Below are positions 33,919-45,192 of a stretch of 64,000 nt of DNA, one piece after another. The translations under genes and the position numbers were made by a program. The first letter of the stretch is position 1, and each line of letters opens with the position of its first letter. The notes under the pieces were generated by a model that saw nothing but the letters and a program-made list of their open reading frames with translations, was not told where the DNA came from and made no database searches. The DNA comes from Drechmeria coniospora (Eukaryota > Ascomycota > Sordariomycetes > Hypocreales > Ophiocordycipitaceae), in contig NC_054389.1 of NCBI RefSeq assembly GCF_001625195.1, positions 7,064,520-7,128,519 on the forward strand, read 5' to 3'.

Positions 33919-34898
33919 GGCTGTCGAGTTGATGCGACTCTTTCGAGATTAAAACGCATGTACGGGGGGTACTTGTTGAAGCGGAATATGCGCCAGTTAC
34001 TTACAAACCAGACTGGTTCCACTGCTCTGCAAACATACTTCTGCCATGGCAATATTTGCTATATACAATAAACACTGTACGTACCCAAGAACGCACAAGA
34101 ATAAATACATCAATAATTTTAGAAGAGCACTGGGTAATTTAACAAGCTATTCAATACTGACGGAGTATGCAGGAATGTGTTTGCTATGAACTTGCTCTAT
34201 TCAGTCAAGTATTTTGTCACATTAAAAGTCAAAGCTTCAAGATATATACTGTACTCTTTCAAATAATTTCTCATATCAGTAGGACATTCACTTCGTACAT
34301 GTAGTTGTAGATATGATGGAATGACTCTGCACTCGTAAATCCATTGAGACGAACTAAGTAAAAGCAATGTTACAGTTCGTCTCCCTCCTCTTTGAAACCA
34401 ACGAGACTATGCCTAATTTAGCAAGCGGCAAAGGAATGTTCGCATTATCAACAGCGCACCCCGAATCAGGGACTAGAACTCAACTTAAAAAAGGTCCTAT
34501 AACTCCAAGTAGCGGGACTGGGGATGTGGCATCGTTTCAACAGTCGCAAGCTCTGCGTTTGACTTTTCCTCATCACTCCCCGTCCGATGTTTTGTCGTGC
34601 CGACTCCTGAGCTGTACCTAAACCTCTCATCCGGTAGTAGGTAGTCAAGACCTCCAATTACGTCACCTAGCTCCGTCGAACAGCATCGGCCAACTCCGCC
34701 TATCGCGGACAGACCACAGACTGCAGAAGTCACGGCGTTGCCGAACCCCCAAGCCGAGAAGCACTTTTGGTCGAGGACGATCCAGCCTCCGATCGCATCG
34801 AGCACCTCCTTTGCGAATGCGGATTCTAGCAGCGGCCACAGCGCAGTCGAATCGAGCCATCACTCGCCGCCAAACCTCTCGACATCGCCTCTAGTAGC
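33919..34898. other. Intergenic region hem4 / oxr1 and possible oxr1 5' sequence
   Basis: 980 bases. The first part (34040-34370) is AT-rich without genes. From 34645 to about 34910 one frame is open without an ATG and reads like the low-complexity N-terminus of an Oxr1 protein, ending NLSTSPLVACG, but it is not in frame with the oxr1 CDS below (see findings). A further open frame at 34367-34621 is not recognised. Confidence 0.45.
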
Positions 34899-35813
34899 AT
34901 GTGGACAGGTCTCATTCGTCGCTTTTCTTCCGAGGGCAGGCTGGCTGGGGAATCGGAACCGTCTTTTCAAGGATCGCAGGACCAAGATGGAATCAGCGGC
35001 GTGTTCAACCCAACGGTGAGGCGACCGAGCCCGTTTCGACCGCCGCCCCTCGACCCGCTCGTTCTTCAGGGGTATCGAGACAGCACCACCGGTTCTGCCA
35101 GGTTGCTGAGCACTGTCTTGGCCGAGGAGATTCGTGCCATGGTCCCAGAGCGATTGCGAATCGTCGAGGACTGGCAGCTTCTCTACAGCCTCGAGCAGGA
35201 CGGTGCCAGCCTATCCACATTGTATCAAAAGTGCCGGCATTTCGACGGCCGTAGGGTGGGCTTCGTCATCGTTGTCAAGGACCAAGAGGGCGGGGTGAGT
35301 TGAATCCCACCGTTTGATGAATCTGCGGCAAAAGCATGCCTCGGGCTGACCAGTACGCCACGGTATGGGTGAGAGCAGATCTTTGGCGCCTATCTTTCCG
35401 AACTTCCCCATCCAGCCCCGAGTTTCTTTGGCAACGGGGAGTGCTTTCTCTGGCGCGCATCGACCATCACATCCCTTCCGCTACCACCCTCGGCAGATAC
35501 GACAATGCCGACGCACAGTCCGTCGCTGGCACCTACGAAGTCCAGGTCGGCGCCGGGGAGCGGTACGTGCTCACCTGTCGAGTCCATACGCTTCAAGGCA
35601 TTCCCTTGTAGTGGTCTCAATGACTTTTTCATAAACTGCGAGACCGGCTTCCTCAGTGTCGGCGCCGGGGGTGGCCATTACGGCCTGTGGCTCGATGACT
35701 CGCTTGAAGTTGGCCACAGCTCCCGTTGCGAGACGTTTGGTAACGAAGCCCTCAGCGACGCGGGCGAAAAATTCGGCGTCCTGGGCGTTGAACTTTGGGT
35801 GCTGGGCGCCTGA
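34899..35813 (+). CDS. oxr1: Oxr1-like TLDc domain protein (start uncertain)
   Basis: TLDc-domain protein of the Oxr1 family, linked to oxidative-stress resistance and, in yeast, to V-ATPase disassembly. Proposed CDS join(34899..35294,35379..35813), 276 residues. Residues 3-9 (TGLIRRF), then SPFRPPPLDPLVLQGY, ILAEEIRAMVPERL-like sequence (VLAEEIRAMVPERLRIVEDW) and LLYSLEQDGASLSTLYQKC lead into the TLDc domain. Its hallmark blocks are GFVIVVKDQEGG, FGAYLSELPHPAP, FFGNGECFLWRA, ESIRFKAFPCSGLNDFF and the closing GHYGLWLDDSLEVG...FGNEALSDAGEKFGVLGVELWVLGA. The 84-bp intron joins EGG to IFGAYL. Homologues have a longer N-terminus; the sequence that looks like it is in another frame upstream, so the true start may be earlier through an unrecognised exon or the gene may carry a frameshift. 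Confidence 0.85.
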
Positions 35814-36271
35814 CGGACGGGACCGTCTTTTCAGCCGTTCGCTTGTTGAATGAAATGCAGAATCGTGATTTTATTCCTTGGTATCTGTACATATATTTGG
35901 GGGTTTTATACATATATTCATCAGACACGGATATCAATTGAACCAGCATATGAACGCGCACTCCGAGTTTGACGCAAGATCAGTCCCAGTCCATGCAACC
36001 CTTGTATTGTGTCAGCCCCCTCCAAGGGTCTGCCCCCCCCCCCCCCCCAATGATGGCCAAGACAGGTCCAGACAGACGGGTTCAGACAAGTCTTGGTGGT
36101 CAAACAGACCGGAAATATCTAGCGATCGCCGTGTTGGACACCAGCATCATTCATATCATTGATGCTTCCGGTGGAACATGGCACAGCATAGAGTATTAGT
36201 GCAACCAACGTGTCGTTATCCGTTCTTGGGCGGGTCTCTCGTATCGCATTATATCCCAAAGCCCAGTTGCT
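35814..36271. other. Convergent intergenic region oxr1 / ldb17-like
   Basis: 458 bases between convergent stops, including a run of 16 C (36033-36048). No further gene is recognised. Confidence 0.6.
36033..36048. repeat. Homopolymer run C16
   Basis: Sixteen consecutive C on the given strand in the 3' region between oxr1 and the ldb17-like gene. Confidence 0.8.
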
Positions 36272-37947
36272 TCATTCAGGGATGGACGGCTCTGCGGCGT
36301 GTTCTTCTGCCACTTTCAATTTTCTGCCAAATCTTCGTGGCGGTGGTGCTCTGGGTGGCACTTTCTTTCCCGAGCCGTTGATCTGCACCTCGGGCACCTG
36401 GATGAAGGGAGTGCCATGGCGGTGCTTGGGCACCGCCGGAAGGATCTTGCTTCTCCTCGCCGGTTTTGCGACATCTCCGCGCGAGAGCGCATCGGGGGCG
36501 AGGGAATCCCTGCCTCTAGCATCCGCCGCGTGGCGGCTCGGCGTCTGCACGCCGGGACGTTCCATGACGCCAGCAACATCCCCGACGCTGATGCTGCTCG
36601 CGTACTGAGTCGGCGACAGGCTGATGCCGAGGAACTTGTGGGCCACGACGGCCGGGGCCGAGGCGTCGCCGGCATCCGATGATGGCTCAAGCCAGCCGAC
36701 CCTGGTCACCCGCTCAACCAGACGCAGGGTCGTCTCGTCGGCCGGAGCAAAATGAGCATTCTTGGAGCCACGCAGTATCCTCAGGACGCGCAGGATCTCC
36801 TCCTGCTTGTAGTGCGGTGGCTGATTCAGCTGGGTATGTGCCAGCAGGGGAAACATGACGCGCAGGTAGGTGTGGCGCAGCGACACCTTTTCGTCGGGCA
36901 GGTCCATCAAGTTGCGGATGATGACGTCGAGCAGAACGCGCAAGTCGTTGGTGTAGAAGTACTCATACGTTGCCTTGGTGGTGAAGAGGAGGTAGAGCAG
37001 CTTGAGGATGAGGAGCTGAAGCGACGTCTCGGTCTCGCGGTTCAGGAGCAGGATGATGTTCTCGCCAAAGGTGCGGAAGAGCGGCCCGTGGAGGCTAAGG
37101 CACTTGATGATGCGGTTCGTCAGCGGCGTCGGCGTCGGATCGGCATCTGCGGCCGTGTCGGTCGAGGCCAGCATGTATTGTTCGTTGAGGACGAGCTGTG
37201 TGTGCAAGGGTCAGCGTCCACTCGCCCCTTCGGCTTCGTCTCGGCGGCGGGGCGGTTCGGGGCAGGCGTACGAGAACCCTGATGGTCGGGTAGTGGTACG
37301 GGTCCTGGACGTCGTCGGACACGCCCTCGATGATGCGGAACAAGTCGTGGATGAAGTCGTCGCCGACGAGCATGAGGTCGGCCGCCGTCAAGCGCTCGAC
37401 GCGAGACATCTCGTACATGAGCTGCAGGAGGAGGCGATGGAGGCGAATGTCCTTGTCGCCCCGGCGACCCTTTATCAGCTCGAGCAGGCGCGTGAAGCAA
37501 CCCTCGTCGATCATGCGTGGGAAGCTGAAGACGTCTCGGAGGCCGTCGAGGAGGAGCAGGCTGGCGACGGCGTGCAAGGGGGCCGTCTCGTCCTCCTGCA
37601 GGAGGCTGTGGATGATCTGGGTGCGGACGTAGCCTTTGTTTGCCTCGAAGAGGCGGCTGTCGAGGAGCAGGTGGGCGCAGGCCAGAAGATGATGCTGGGA
37701 GTCGGGGTCATCGTCTCGATTGCCGATGGCCGTCGAATGGGCCAGCCAGGCTCGAAGTGCGTCGTCGATGGATTCGTGGGATTCGCCATCGCTCGACAGA
37801 GACTTTTCGAGAGCTGAAGGCTCGTCTGCTCGTTAGCGTGACCGGCCTTGCGCCGTCGGCCCGGGGATGGATGGGCGAAGACGTACAGGACCACAGCTGT
37901 TCCTCGTCGTCGGGAGAGAGGGCCGACTCGCCGTCGAAGTCTGCCAT
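36272..37947 (-). CDS. Ldb17/SPIN90/Dip1-like actin regulator
   Basis: Member of the SPIN90/Ldb17 leucine-rich family. Fission yeast Dip1 activates Arp2/3 to seed linear filaments; yeast Ldb17 acts at endocytic sites. Proposed CDS complement(join(36272..37195,37272..37813,37887..37947)), 508 residues, against 491 for yeast Ldb17. After a short acidic start ([19 protein letters not shown]) the all-helical region includes [54 protein letters not shown] and [18 protein letters not shown], then [17 protein letters not shown] with [10 protein letters not shown]. The last 130 residues are disordered and Pro/Arg-rich ([12 protein letters not shown]), suited to SH3 binding as reported for Ldb17. Introns of 73 and 76 bp keep frame. 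Confidence 0.87.
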
Positions 37948-38184
37948 CGTTACAGGGAAGGCGAGGACGGGACGTCGACGGCATCGGGCCTTTTTGGAGT
38001 CGGGGCAGGGCAGGAGGAGTCGGGTGAAAGGACGAAGACAGGCCGGGCCTGGCTGGCTGTGCCGGTGGAAGGGACGGAGGAGAGGAATTGCGGAAGTGGT
38101 GAGGACGAGGTCGTCAGGAGACGTGGATGAAATGAACGAGTGGGGTAATAATGATGGTTGCATCATGCTCCGCACTGGAGGGCC

Positions 38185-38620
38185 ATACCTGTATGTACTT
38201 TCACCTAATACTGTGCGGAGGGGTGTAGAGCCGACACTCCGCGCACTACGGAGTACTTACAGTACAGTTACAGTAACAGGCACTAGAGGGAGATACTACT
38301 TAGTACAACTAAGTAAGTAAGAGCCAGCACTTACTGTACTCCGTACAGTGGTAGAGACGTAAGTACTTACGGAGTGCTAGTGCTACTTAAGTACCTACTA
38401 TTACCCACATACCGTACTAGTATGTGGTGTATTATTACATCCTTCAGTTACGCACTGTAGGCACTGTAGGCACTGTACAGTACCTATAAATACGGGGCTC
38501 TTGGGCTAGTATCTGGAGGCACAGCTGTAAGTAAGTAATACATTAACTCCGGACTTGCAGCAGCGTACTAACGGTACGGGACAACCACAAATGACAAGTG
38601 CACGAGGACTCCTAGTATTA
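38185..38620. repeat. GTAC-word repeat tract 4
   Basis: CTACGGAGTACTTACAGTAC, AGTAAGTAAG, GTACTCCGTACAGTGG and similar words are packed between the ldb17-like start and the 3' side of the GPI-protein gene. Confidence 0.72.
38452..38478. repeat. 9-bp tandem triplicate GCACTGTAG
   Basis: GCACTGTAG, GCACTGTAG, GCACTGTAC lie in direct tandem within GTAC-word tract 4. Confidence 0.85.
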
Positions 38621-39066
38621 TTGCCTACCTCGTACCACGTCGTGGTTTTGTAGCATCTTATGCAACAACTTAGAGGTGGTGTCGGCGTGCCAGAACGTCC
38701 AGCAGTACAAAATGACCGGAGCGTTGCTAGCGTACCTCGCAGCGTCGTCCTCCGTGGCCAATTCTGTTCGCAAGTACTTTATGGATTTGAGCTGAAACTT
38801 CCAGGTGAGTTGATATAATCCCATAGATACAAGTATTCATCGCAGCTGTACACTACTGTACAAAGTACTAGGCAAGACGCAAACTCCGTGCCCTTTGAAT
38901 ATCCCAAGTACATTCGTTCTTTTTCCTCCATGACTGGCCGGCGTCTGGCCATGTTGCACCATTGCACCTTATCCTCGTGCCCACTTCCGTGCACTTCCAT
39001 GCATTTTTGCCCATACAGTTCGCATGATCAAGGCACGCCCCTCTCCATGGTGAGGGATGGCGAGTC

Positions 39067-39793
39067 TCATAGCAAAAGGGCCGCTCCGGCGATAAGGGCG
39101 GCAGCAGCAGCGAGGAGCGTATTCTGCGTCGCCGCTGGATTTCCGATGCTGCTCGTGCTCGTCGTCGACGACGTGGACGAGGGATTGCCCGCAGCCGTGT
39201 TGGTGACGGTCATTGTCGGGTTCGGCCCCAGGCTGGCTCCGGTCTTGACCGTCGGCGGGGAGGAAGTGAGCTTTTCGGCGCCAGCGGTCATGGTGACGGG
39301 GTACACGAGGGCCTCGTAGTCGGGGATGCTCGTATGAAACGTGCCGAGCTGGATCCCCATGGCGTTGGTCTCGGTGCGCATGACATCGCACGCCGCGCCA
39401 TGGCTTGGAGAGTCGGACGAACAGATCATTTCCTCCGTCCTGACGATGGACGAGGGCACGCTTAGCGACGAAGGAAGGCGTTGCGATCGGATGACATGCT
39501 TACAAGATGGCGCTTGCCTTTCCTATCCTTTGCGTGTCGACGAAGCTCAGGGAAACGGTCGACGGCCCTCGCACCATGGTCAAGGAGTCGGTGCCGCCGA
39601 TGAAGCATACATTCTTGCGCACCTCAGGACCGCAGGTGATGGCGTACGTTGTCGCGTCCGAGTCGACGTTGACCACAGACCCGACCAGCTGATGCGTGCG
39701 CGAAAGCAGGGGGATGAAGAGGTCGACGGTCGTCGTCGCGGCCGTCACGCCGACACCGGCGGCGGCGGCGAGGAGGGGTCGACGAGGGAGCAT
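39067..39793 (-). CDS. Putative GPI-anchored cell-surface protein
   Basis: Not recognised as a named family. Proposed CDS complement(join(39067..39460,39504..39793)), 227 residues. The N-terminus (MLPRRPLLAAAAGVGVTAATTT) looks like a signal peptide. Four Cys are visible (TCGPEV, NVCFIGG, MICSSD, AACDVM), enough for two disulfides. The C-terminal third is Ser/Thr-rich (NPSSTSSTTSTSS) and ends in a short hydrophobic stretch (LLAAAAALIAGAALLL) typical of a GPI-attachment signal. Together these indicate a wall- or membrane-tethered surface protein. The intron (39461-39503) is only 43 bp; it has GTAAGC..AAG ends and keeps frame, and without it the frame stops after KASAIL. The gene borders the longest GTAC-rich gap. 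Confidence 0.65.
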
Positions 39794-40099
39794 GGTAAGG
39801 TGCAGAGGAGAGTAGAGGTTGCACGAATGACGGACGAGAAGGTCTTGCCCGACCGAGGACGAGTTCGGGTCTGTCCATACTTGCTTATGCTTGAGCGTTC
39901 TGCACTTGTTCCACCAGCAACCAACATGCTTACTCGAGCCGCCTGGGTTGGCAGTGACTCGTGCGTGTTGTGCCAACTCGAGCACCAGCAGCGAAGTCGC
40001 ACTGTTAGGCGTGTTAGTTGTTGTTACCAACTACATGCTGCTAGCACTACCTCGATTGAGCATTCACGGAGAGGCAGCAGTGACATCGGGCGTTGGCCC
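39794..40099. other. Promoter-side region of GPI-protein gene
   Basis: About 300 bases upstream of the GPI-protein start, without other recognisable features, before the GTAC-word tract begins. Confidence 0.45.
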
Positions 40100-43000
40100 T
40101 AATACGGCGAGTGGGTGTACTTGTGGAGTACATGCTCCCTCCATGTAGCAGTATTGAGTAATTAAGTAGTACTTAGGTACTGTGCTCCGTAAGTACTGTG
40201 CTCCGTAAGTACTGTACTTGACGTTCTTGTGTTTACTTGTGAGAACTCGCCCAAGCGCAATATCCACTGTTGATTGCGAATGCTATTCGTATTCCATACA
40301 CCTAAGCATTTACAGTACAGTCCATGCACACTGGTACAGTATTTGTAGTTAGTGGCAAGTACAGTATAAGTATACTTGCGAGCCCGGATATACTTGTGTC
40401 AATACATGGAGGCAAGTATGTAAGTAATGTACTTGTACAGTATCAATCTGCTTTGTTATCATCCCCGCTACATTATGGAGTAAGTACTTACTTACAGCAA
40501 GTACAGAGCATGCGGACGGACGCGAAGACAACTTGTGGGGTTTCTCGTGGAAAAAAAGGCAGTACGGAGTCCTCGCCTACGTGCCTACTTACACCTGAGT
40601 ACTTACTAGGTAAGCACTACGCATACAGCACACTAACTTGTACAAGTACTCCGTTCAAGTACATAAGGACTTGCAGCAAGGAATAATACCAGCACTGCAA
40701 ATAATACTATTACATGTCGTATATGTAGGAGTCCATGGGGTTTAGTACTTATAATACGGAGAAGTACTTAATAGTACGTGTACCGGACCAGGAAGCGCAT
40801 GTATATGTGCTTGTACCCCTACTGCACATTGCTTTACAGACTCCCTATTACTCCGTCATATTACTTGGTACATATGTAGTTGTACGGCGAACGGAATTAC
40901 CGCCAAGAAGAAATCATGCCTAATAATCTTGTTACGTATAAGTAAATATATGCGCATATATACATTACGTACAGAAAACGTTGATGCATTTACATATACG
41001 GAGTGAATACTTACTTAGTTGCATGTGCATGTGCAGTATTACTGTAGCACTGAAGTACTTGCAGTAATAGTTCCAACTTGCACTTCCGTTCACCTTGGTG
41101 GACTTTTGGTACTGGCTAGGTGTACAAGTACTTCGGTATAACCGCGGCAGCGTGATGGACAGTGGCTCGCTGTAAGTGCAAGTGCTTATAACTACAATGC
41201 ACATGTATGCTTTATCGTCGCAGCGTTACATTCCTTAAAGTTGGTGTACTGCAATTGCACGGCACCTTTGTGCAATTGTTCACTTACTGTATGTACATGT
41301 AGTTGTATGCGCTCTGGACTCCGTACTCCGTACTTGCAAGTAAGTACAAAAATCGCCAAGAACACCTCCACCGTCGATACATATCCTGATGCACACCTAA
41401 TCACATGTACTTACCTGATACGCCTATATAAGCAAGTACGGAGTATTGATCCGTGCATGTACTTAGGGGTACTGACTTCATGCATACAGTACTTACAGGT
41501 CCCTGTAATTACCCTCCGCACCCTACGAGGGCTAAAAGAGTGCATGGATCGTATCAGTGCTGTACTTACTTGAGTACTCAGTGCTCCGTACTGTACATGA
41601 ATTGTACAGTAATAATAGGTATTTCACTCTCCGCGATGTCCAATAGCAGTACGGAGCACTTGTACAAGTACTCGTTCATGCAGGTATGAAGTATACGTTG
41701 TACATGTACTGAATACAGGTGCCTCGGTTTCCGTATCACTCACTATGTGGGGAACCCTGGCCGCGGGGACAGGATATGACAAGACGAGACAAGAGACCAC
41801 GAAGGAGACCACGATCATCTGCTGTAGAATGGCCCAAACCGGGAAGATGCATTTTAATAAATATAATCACGTACGTAAAGATGTGTAGACGAATGATGAA
41901 GACGCGATAATACATTTAAAGCAAGGAGTATTGGTAACGGAAGGACGGTGCAGGTAACAGTACAGCACTTATGCTGTCCACTAGCTCGGGATGATGTTCA
42001 GAGACGGATCCTCGCATTTCTACAGGTACTTGTACAAAGGACGGCGCCGCCGCACGTACACCCATTTGTACTTGCACATATATATGTCTTTGTTCGGAGT
42101 ACTTACTTACCTAGTAAACCTAGTACAGGTACAACGTGCAGTCTCAAGTACGTGTACATTTAGGTACATGCCAATTAAACAACATCGTCACAAGTACTCC
42201 GTATACAAGTGCACGTAAGTATGCCTGAGAACTTCCATCTCGTCCTCCATGATTCATTCTTGGCATAGAACGAACCATTCCGTAATATTAATACCGTACT
42301 ATTCCTCTACTCGTAAAAAAACATGCACAAGCATTATTACAATACAATATACGTGTAGGTGTTACGTACAGTACATGTACTGGTGCACCCAAGTACCCCC
42401 AGTGACTCGTAGGTGCACATACAACTAAGCACTTACATATAGTTGTTCTGTAGGTAGGCTAGGACGGAGCACTGTAAGTACTAGGTACTGTACAGTAGTC
42501 TGCAATCCTGGGATATTAGGTGATACTGGAGCAGTAAGTAGGTGTGCAGTGTGTACATGTACATACTTCGTAGTACAGTGAAGTATACTTCTCTGGAGGA
42601 CCTACGTTGTATATGCAAGTTTATCTTCCTATTACAGGCACAAGCACCGAGTACACCTACTTACACCCACCCCGTACGGTACTTGTACGGTTCTTACGAT
42701 AAAGTAATTTACAAGTAGTTGTACAGTACTTGCATGAAAATCCTAGGCTGGACCTTTTTCTACCTATGATACAATGTAATACAATGTACAGATACACCTT
42801 CATGTACATGTATCCACCTGGATGCCAATGCCGACGAGCCCTGGTAATGCCGGCCTCAGGCAATCCTGCTGCAGTACAAGTATTAATTTATACCTGCAAT
42901 ACCACATCAGCACGGCGACGACTTCAAGACGGCTCACCACTACAAGTAATTACATATTGCACCATCACGACGACGACGACCACCACCACCACATCGACTG

Positions 43001-43230
43001 CCACCGCTGTGCTGCTCGTACCGCTGCTGGCAGCACTGCCACTACGACTACCTACCTACTGCCGGTACACGTAAAAAAACCCCACGTCTACGGTACGCAT
43101 CTGCATGGTAATTACGGAATACTCCGTGCGTGGATGACCACCACTCCATAGTATTCACATCTAGTACTTACATGCATTATATCGTTACGTACTATTCATG
43201 TCCGTAATTGCATGCATGTACTTCCATGTG
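40100..43230. repeat. GTAC-word repeat tract 5 (longest)
   Basis: About 3.1 kb almost without coding potential and saturated with GTACTCCGTAC, AAGTACTTAC, CTTGTACAAGTAC and TACAGTAC words. By hand count there are 7 GTAC in 40081-40260, against 6 in the 930-base first exon of the adjacent peptidase gene. It includes a 16-bp tandem duplication at 40177-40208. A less dense part lies at about 41710-41900. A CGACGACGACGACCACC triplet stretch is at 42967-42992. Confidence 0.78.
40177..40208. repeat. 16-bp tandem duplication
   Basis: Two exact copies of GTACTGTGCTCCGTAA, followed at once by another GTACTGTAC, inside GTAC-word tract 5. Confidence 0.9.
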
Positions 43231-43277
43231 CCGGCGTGCGCTTGCCCGTCGTGATGGACGTGAATTCCCAGAGTCCT

Positions 43278-43285
43278 GTATAAAT
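43278..43285 (+). promoter_or_regulatory. Candidate TATA box of the S28 peptidase gene
   Basis: TATAAATA lies 103 bases before the peptidase ATG, at a distance that leaves room for a short pyrimidine-rich leader (CTCCCCTCCCCC). A clear TATA box suits a strongly regulated secreted-enzyme gene. Position and match only; no transcript start is known. Confidence 0.5.
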
Positions 43286-43387
43286 AGCCGCTCTTTCTGC
43301 CGCATGTCAACGGGCCACCAAACTCGGACACTCTCCTGAACCTCCCTCCCCTCCCCCACCCCTTGTCCGGCTGATCAGGGTCAGAGG

Positions 43388-45192
43388 ATGCGCTGCAACC
43401 TCGTCGTCGCTGCCGCATTCGCGGAGCTGCTCTTTGCCACGTCGGCCGGGGCAACCGTCTACTCGGCCTACAAACACTCTCGATGGGCGTCTCGCTCCCC
43501 GACACACTTCGACAACAGGCACGTCAAACGCGGCAATGGCAAGCAGGCCGTCTACGCCGGCACCTTTGATCAGTTTATCGATCACAAGAATCATTCGCGG
43601 GGTACGTTTCAGCAGCGGTACTGGTGGAACGCCGATCACTACGGCGGTGACGGCTCGCCCATCGTCCTCGTGGCACCCAGCATAATCGACGGCGAAGCCT
43701 ACGCATCCGTGACGACCAACATCAGCTTGCCCGGCCAGATCGCCCAGGAGATCCACGGCGCCGTCGTCTTCCTCGAGCACCGCTTCGTCGGCAACAGCTC
43801 GGCCTTTGACGACTATACGACGGAAAATCTACAATACCTCAACCTCGACAACATACTGGCGGACCTTGTCCACTTTGCCAAGACGGTCACGCTGGACTTT
43901 GACCGGAATCGTACCTCGACGCCGAGCAAGGCCCCTTGGGTGCTCTCCGGCTGCGGCAGCGCCGGTGCCGTCGTGGCCTGGATCAATGCCTTGGCGCCGG
44001 GTACGTTCTGGGCGTACCATAGCTCGAGCGCTCCGGTCCAGTCCATCTCCAACTTCACGAAGTACTTTGACGTTGTCGAGGAGGCCATGCCGCGCAACTG
44101 CAGCGCAGACTTGAAGACCGTCATGGCCCATGTCGACGGCATCCTCGAAACCGGGTCGCTCGACGAGCGCCTGACCCTGAAGGACCAGTTCGGCTTCGGC
44201 AACCTCACCCACAACGGCGACTTTGCCGCCGCCATCGCCAGCGGGATCTACAGCTGGGAGATGCATTACCTTTCCGATGGCTATCCGAAATTGCACCAGA
44301 TGTGCGACTACATCGAGGTGCGTGTCCGCCGGTCCCTTCATCGTACGAGTGCGTACCTGACGTCGAGAGCAGAACAAGTGGCCCAACAGCACGGCCGCCA
44401 CGCCCGACGCGAACGGTGTCGGCCTCGTTAAAGCCCTCGCAGGCTTCATCAAGTGGATCCGCGAGGAAGAAATCCCGGGGGGTGAGCTGCCAGTCACCAC
44501 TCCATGAAGCCTGGAGATTGATCGAGCTGACGAAAGGGGCATTTCAGCTTGCGATGCCGACGACGACGAAGAGCAAGTAGCTGGAAACAGCACCTGGTGC
44601 TACGACTTGCGTGACACGACCCTTGAGCACTATACCGACACGTCTGCGGTGAACAACATCCGCCTGCAGTGGTGGATGCGGTGCAACGAGGCGTACGTCC
44701 TTCTCCTGTCCCCTTCCCTTCCCGAACGTGCCCCCCGCTCGAGGCCATGGCTGATGAAAGGCCAGATTCGAATTCTGGATGGCCGGGCCCGGCCCCAACG
44801 GCGGACCCTCCATCGTCTCCAAATTCCTCACCGTCGACGCATCGCGAAGCCAATGCGGCCTGCTCTTTCCCGAGGTCAACGGCCACACCTACGGCCTCGC
44901 CAACGGCCGGTCTGCCAGCACGGTGAATGAGAGGACAGGCGGCTCGAAGCTGAAGACGACGCCGCGCATTCTGTTCGTCAACGGCCAGCTCGACCCGTGG
45001 CGGTCTGCCATGGTCTCCGCCGGCGACTCGGAGATGCAGGCGCCCGTCTGGCTGATCGCCAACGCGACACAGGGCCACGACGTATACGCCGAGGAAACTA
45101 GCGAGATCCCGCACATCGCTCAGGCTGTTCGAGAAATCGTGGCCCAGATGAAGCGATGGGTGAACGAGTTCAAGGCCGCGCCGTCATCGTAG
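43388..45192 (+). CDS. Secreted S28-family serine peptidase homologue with altered nucleophile motif
   Basis: Resembles fungal extracellular prolyl-carboxypeptidase-type enzymes (family S28). Proposed CDS join(43388..44317,44373..44481,44548..44692,44766..45192), 536 residues. A hydrophobic N-terminus (about 4-22) serves as signal peptide. Typical blocks are FDQFIDHKN, GTFQQRYWWN, AVVFLEHRF, ENLQYLNLDNILADL and WWMRCNEAFEFWMAGPGPN. Many N-glycosylation sequons (NHS, NIS, NSS, NRT, NFT, NCS, NLT, NST) fit secretion. The likely charge-relay Asp (D471, in NGQLDPWR) and His (H499, in TQGHDV) are present. The nucleophile region reads SGCGSAGAVVAW (187-198), where fungal relatives usually have SGCSYSGA-type sequence; the catalytic Ser position is Gly190. 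Ser191 is next to it. Activity is therefore uncertain. All introns are 55-73 bp with CTGAC branch sites. Confidence 0.87.

Larger units (their letters stand above)
37948..39066. other. Upstream region of ldb17-like gene
   Basis: 1.1 kb. It contains GTAC-word tract 4 (38185-38620) and a 9-bp triplicate at 38452-38478. The remainder up to 39066 includes the 3' region of the GPI-protein gene. No other gene is recognised. Confidence 0.5.

Noticed and set aside
35295..35378. Continuing oxr1 exon 1 through the intron
   Set aside because: It stops two codons later (GTG AGT TGA) and would lose the TLDc domain, whereas splicing restores the conserved FGAYLSELPHPAP.
40100..43230. Decayed transposon or LTR element in the large gap
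   Set aside because: No terminal repeats, target-site duplication or transposase/reverse-transcriptase remnants could be seen. The tract consists of short GTAC words in both orientations.
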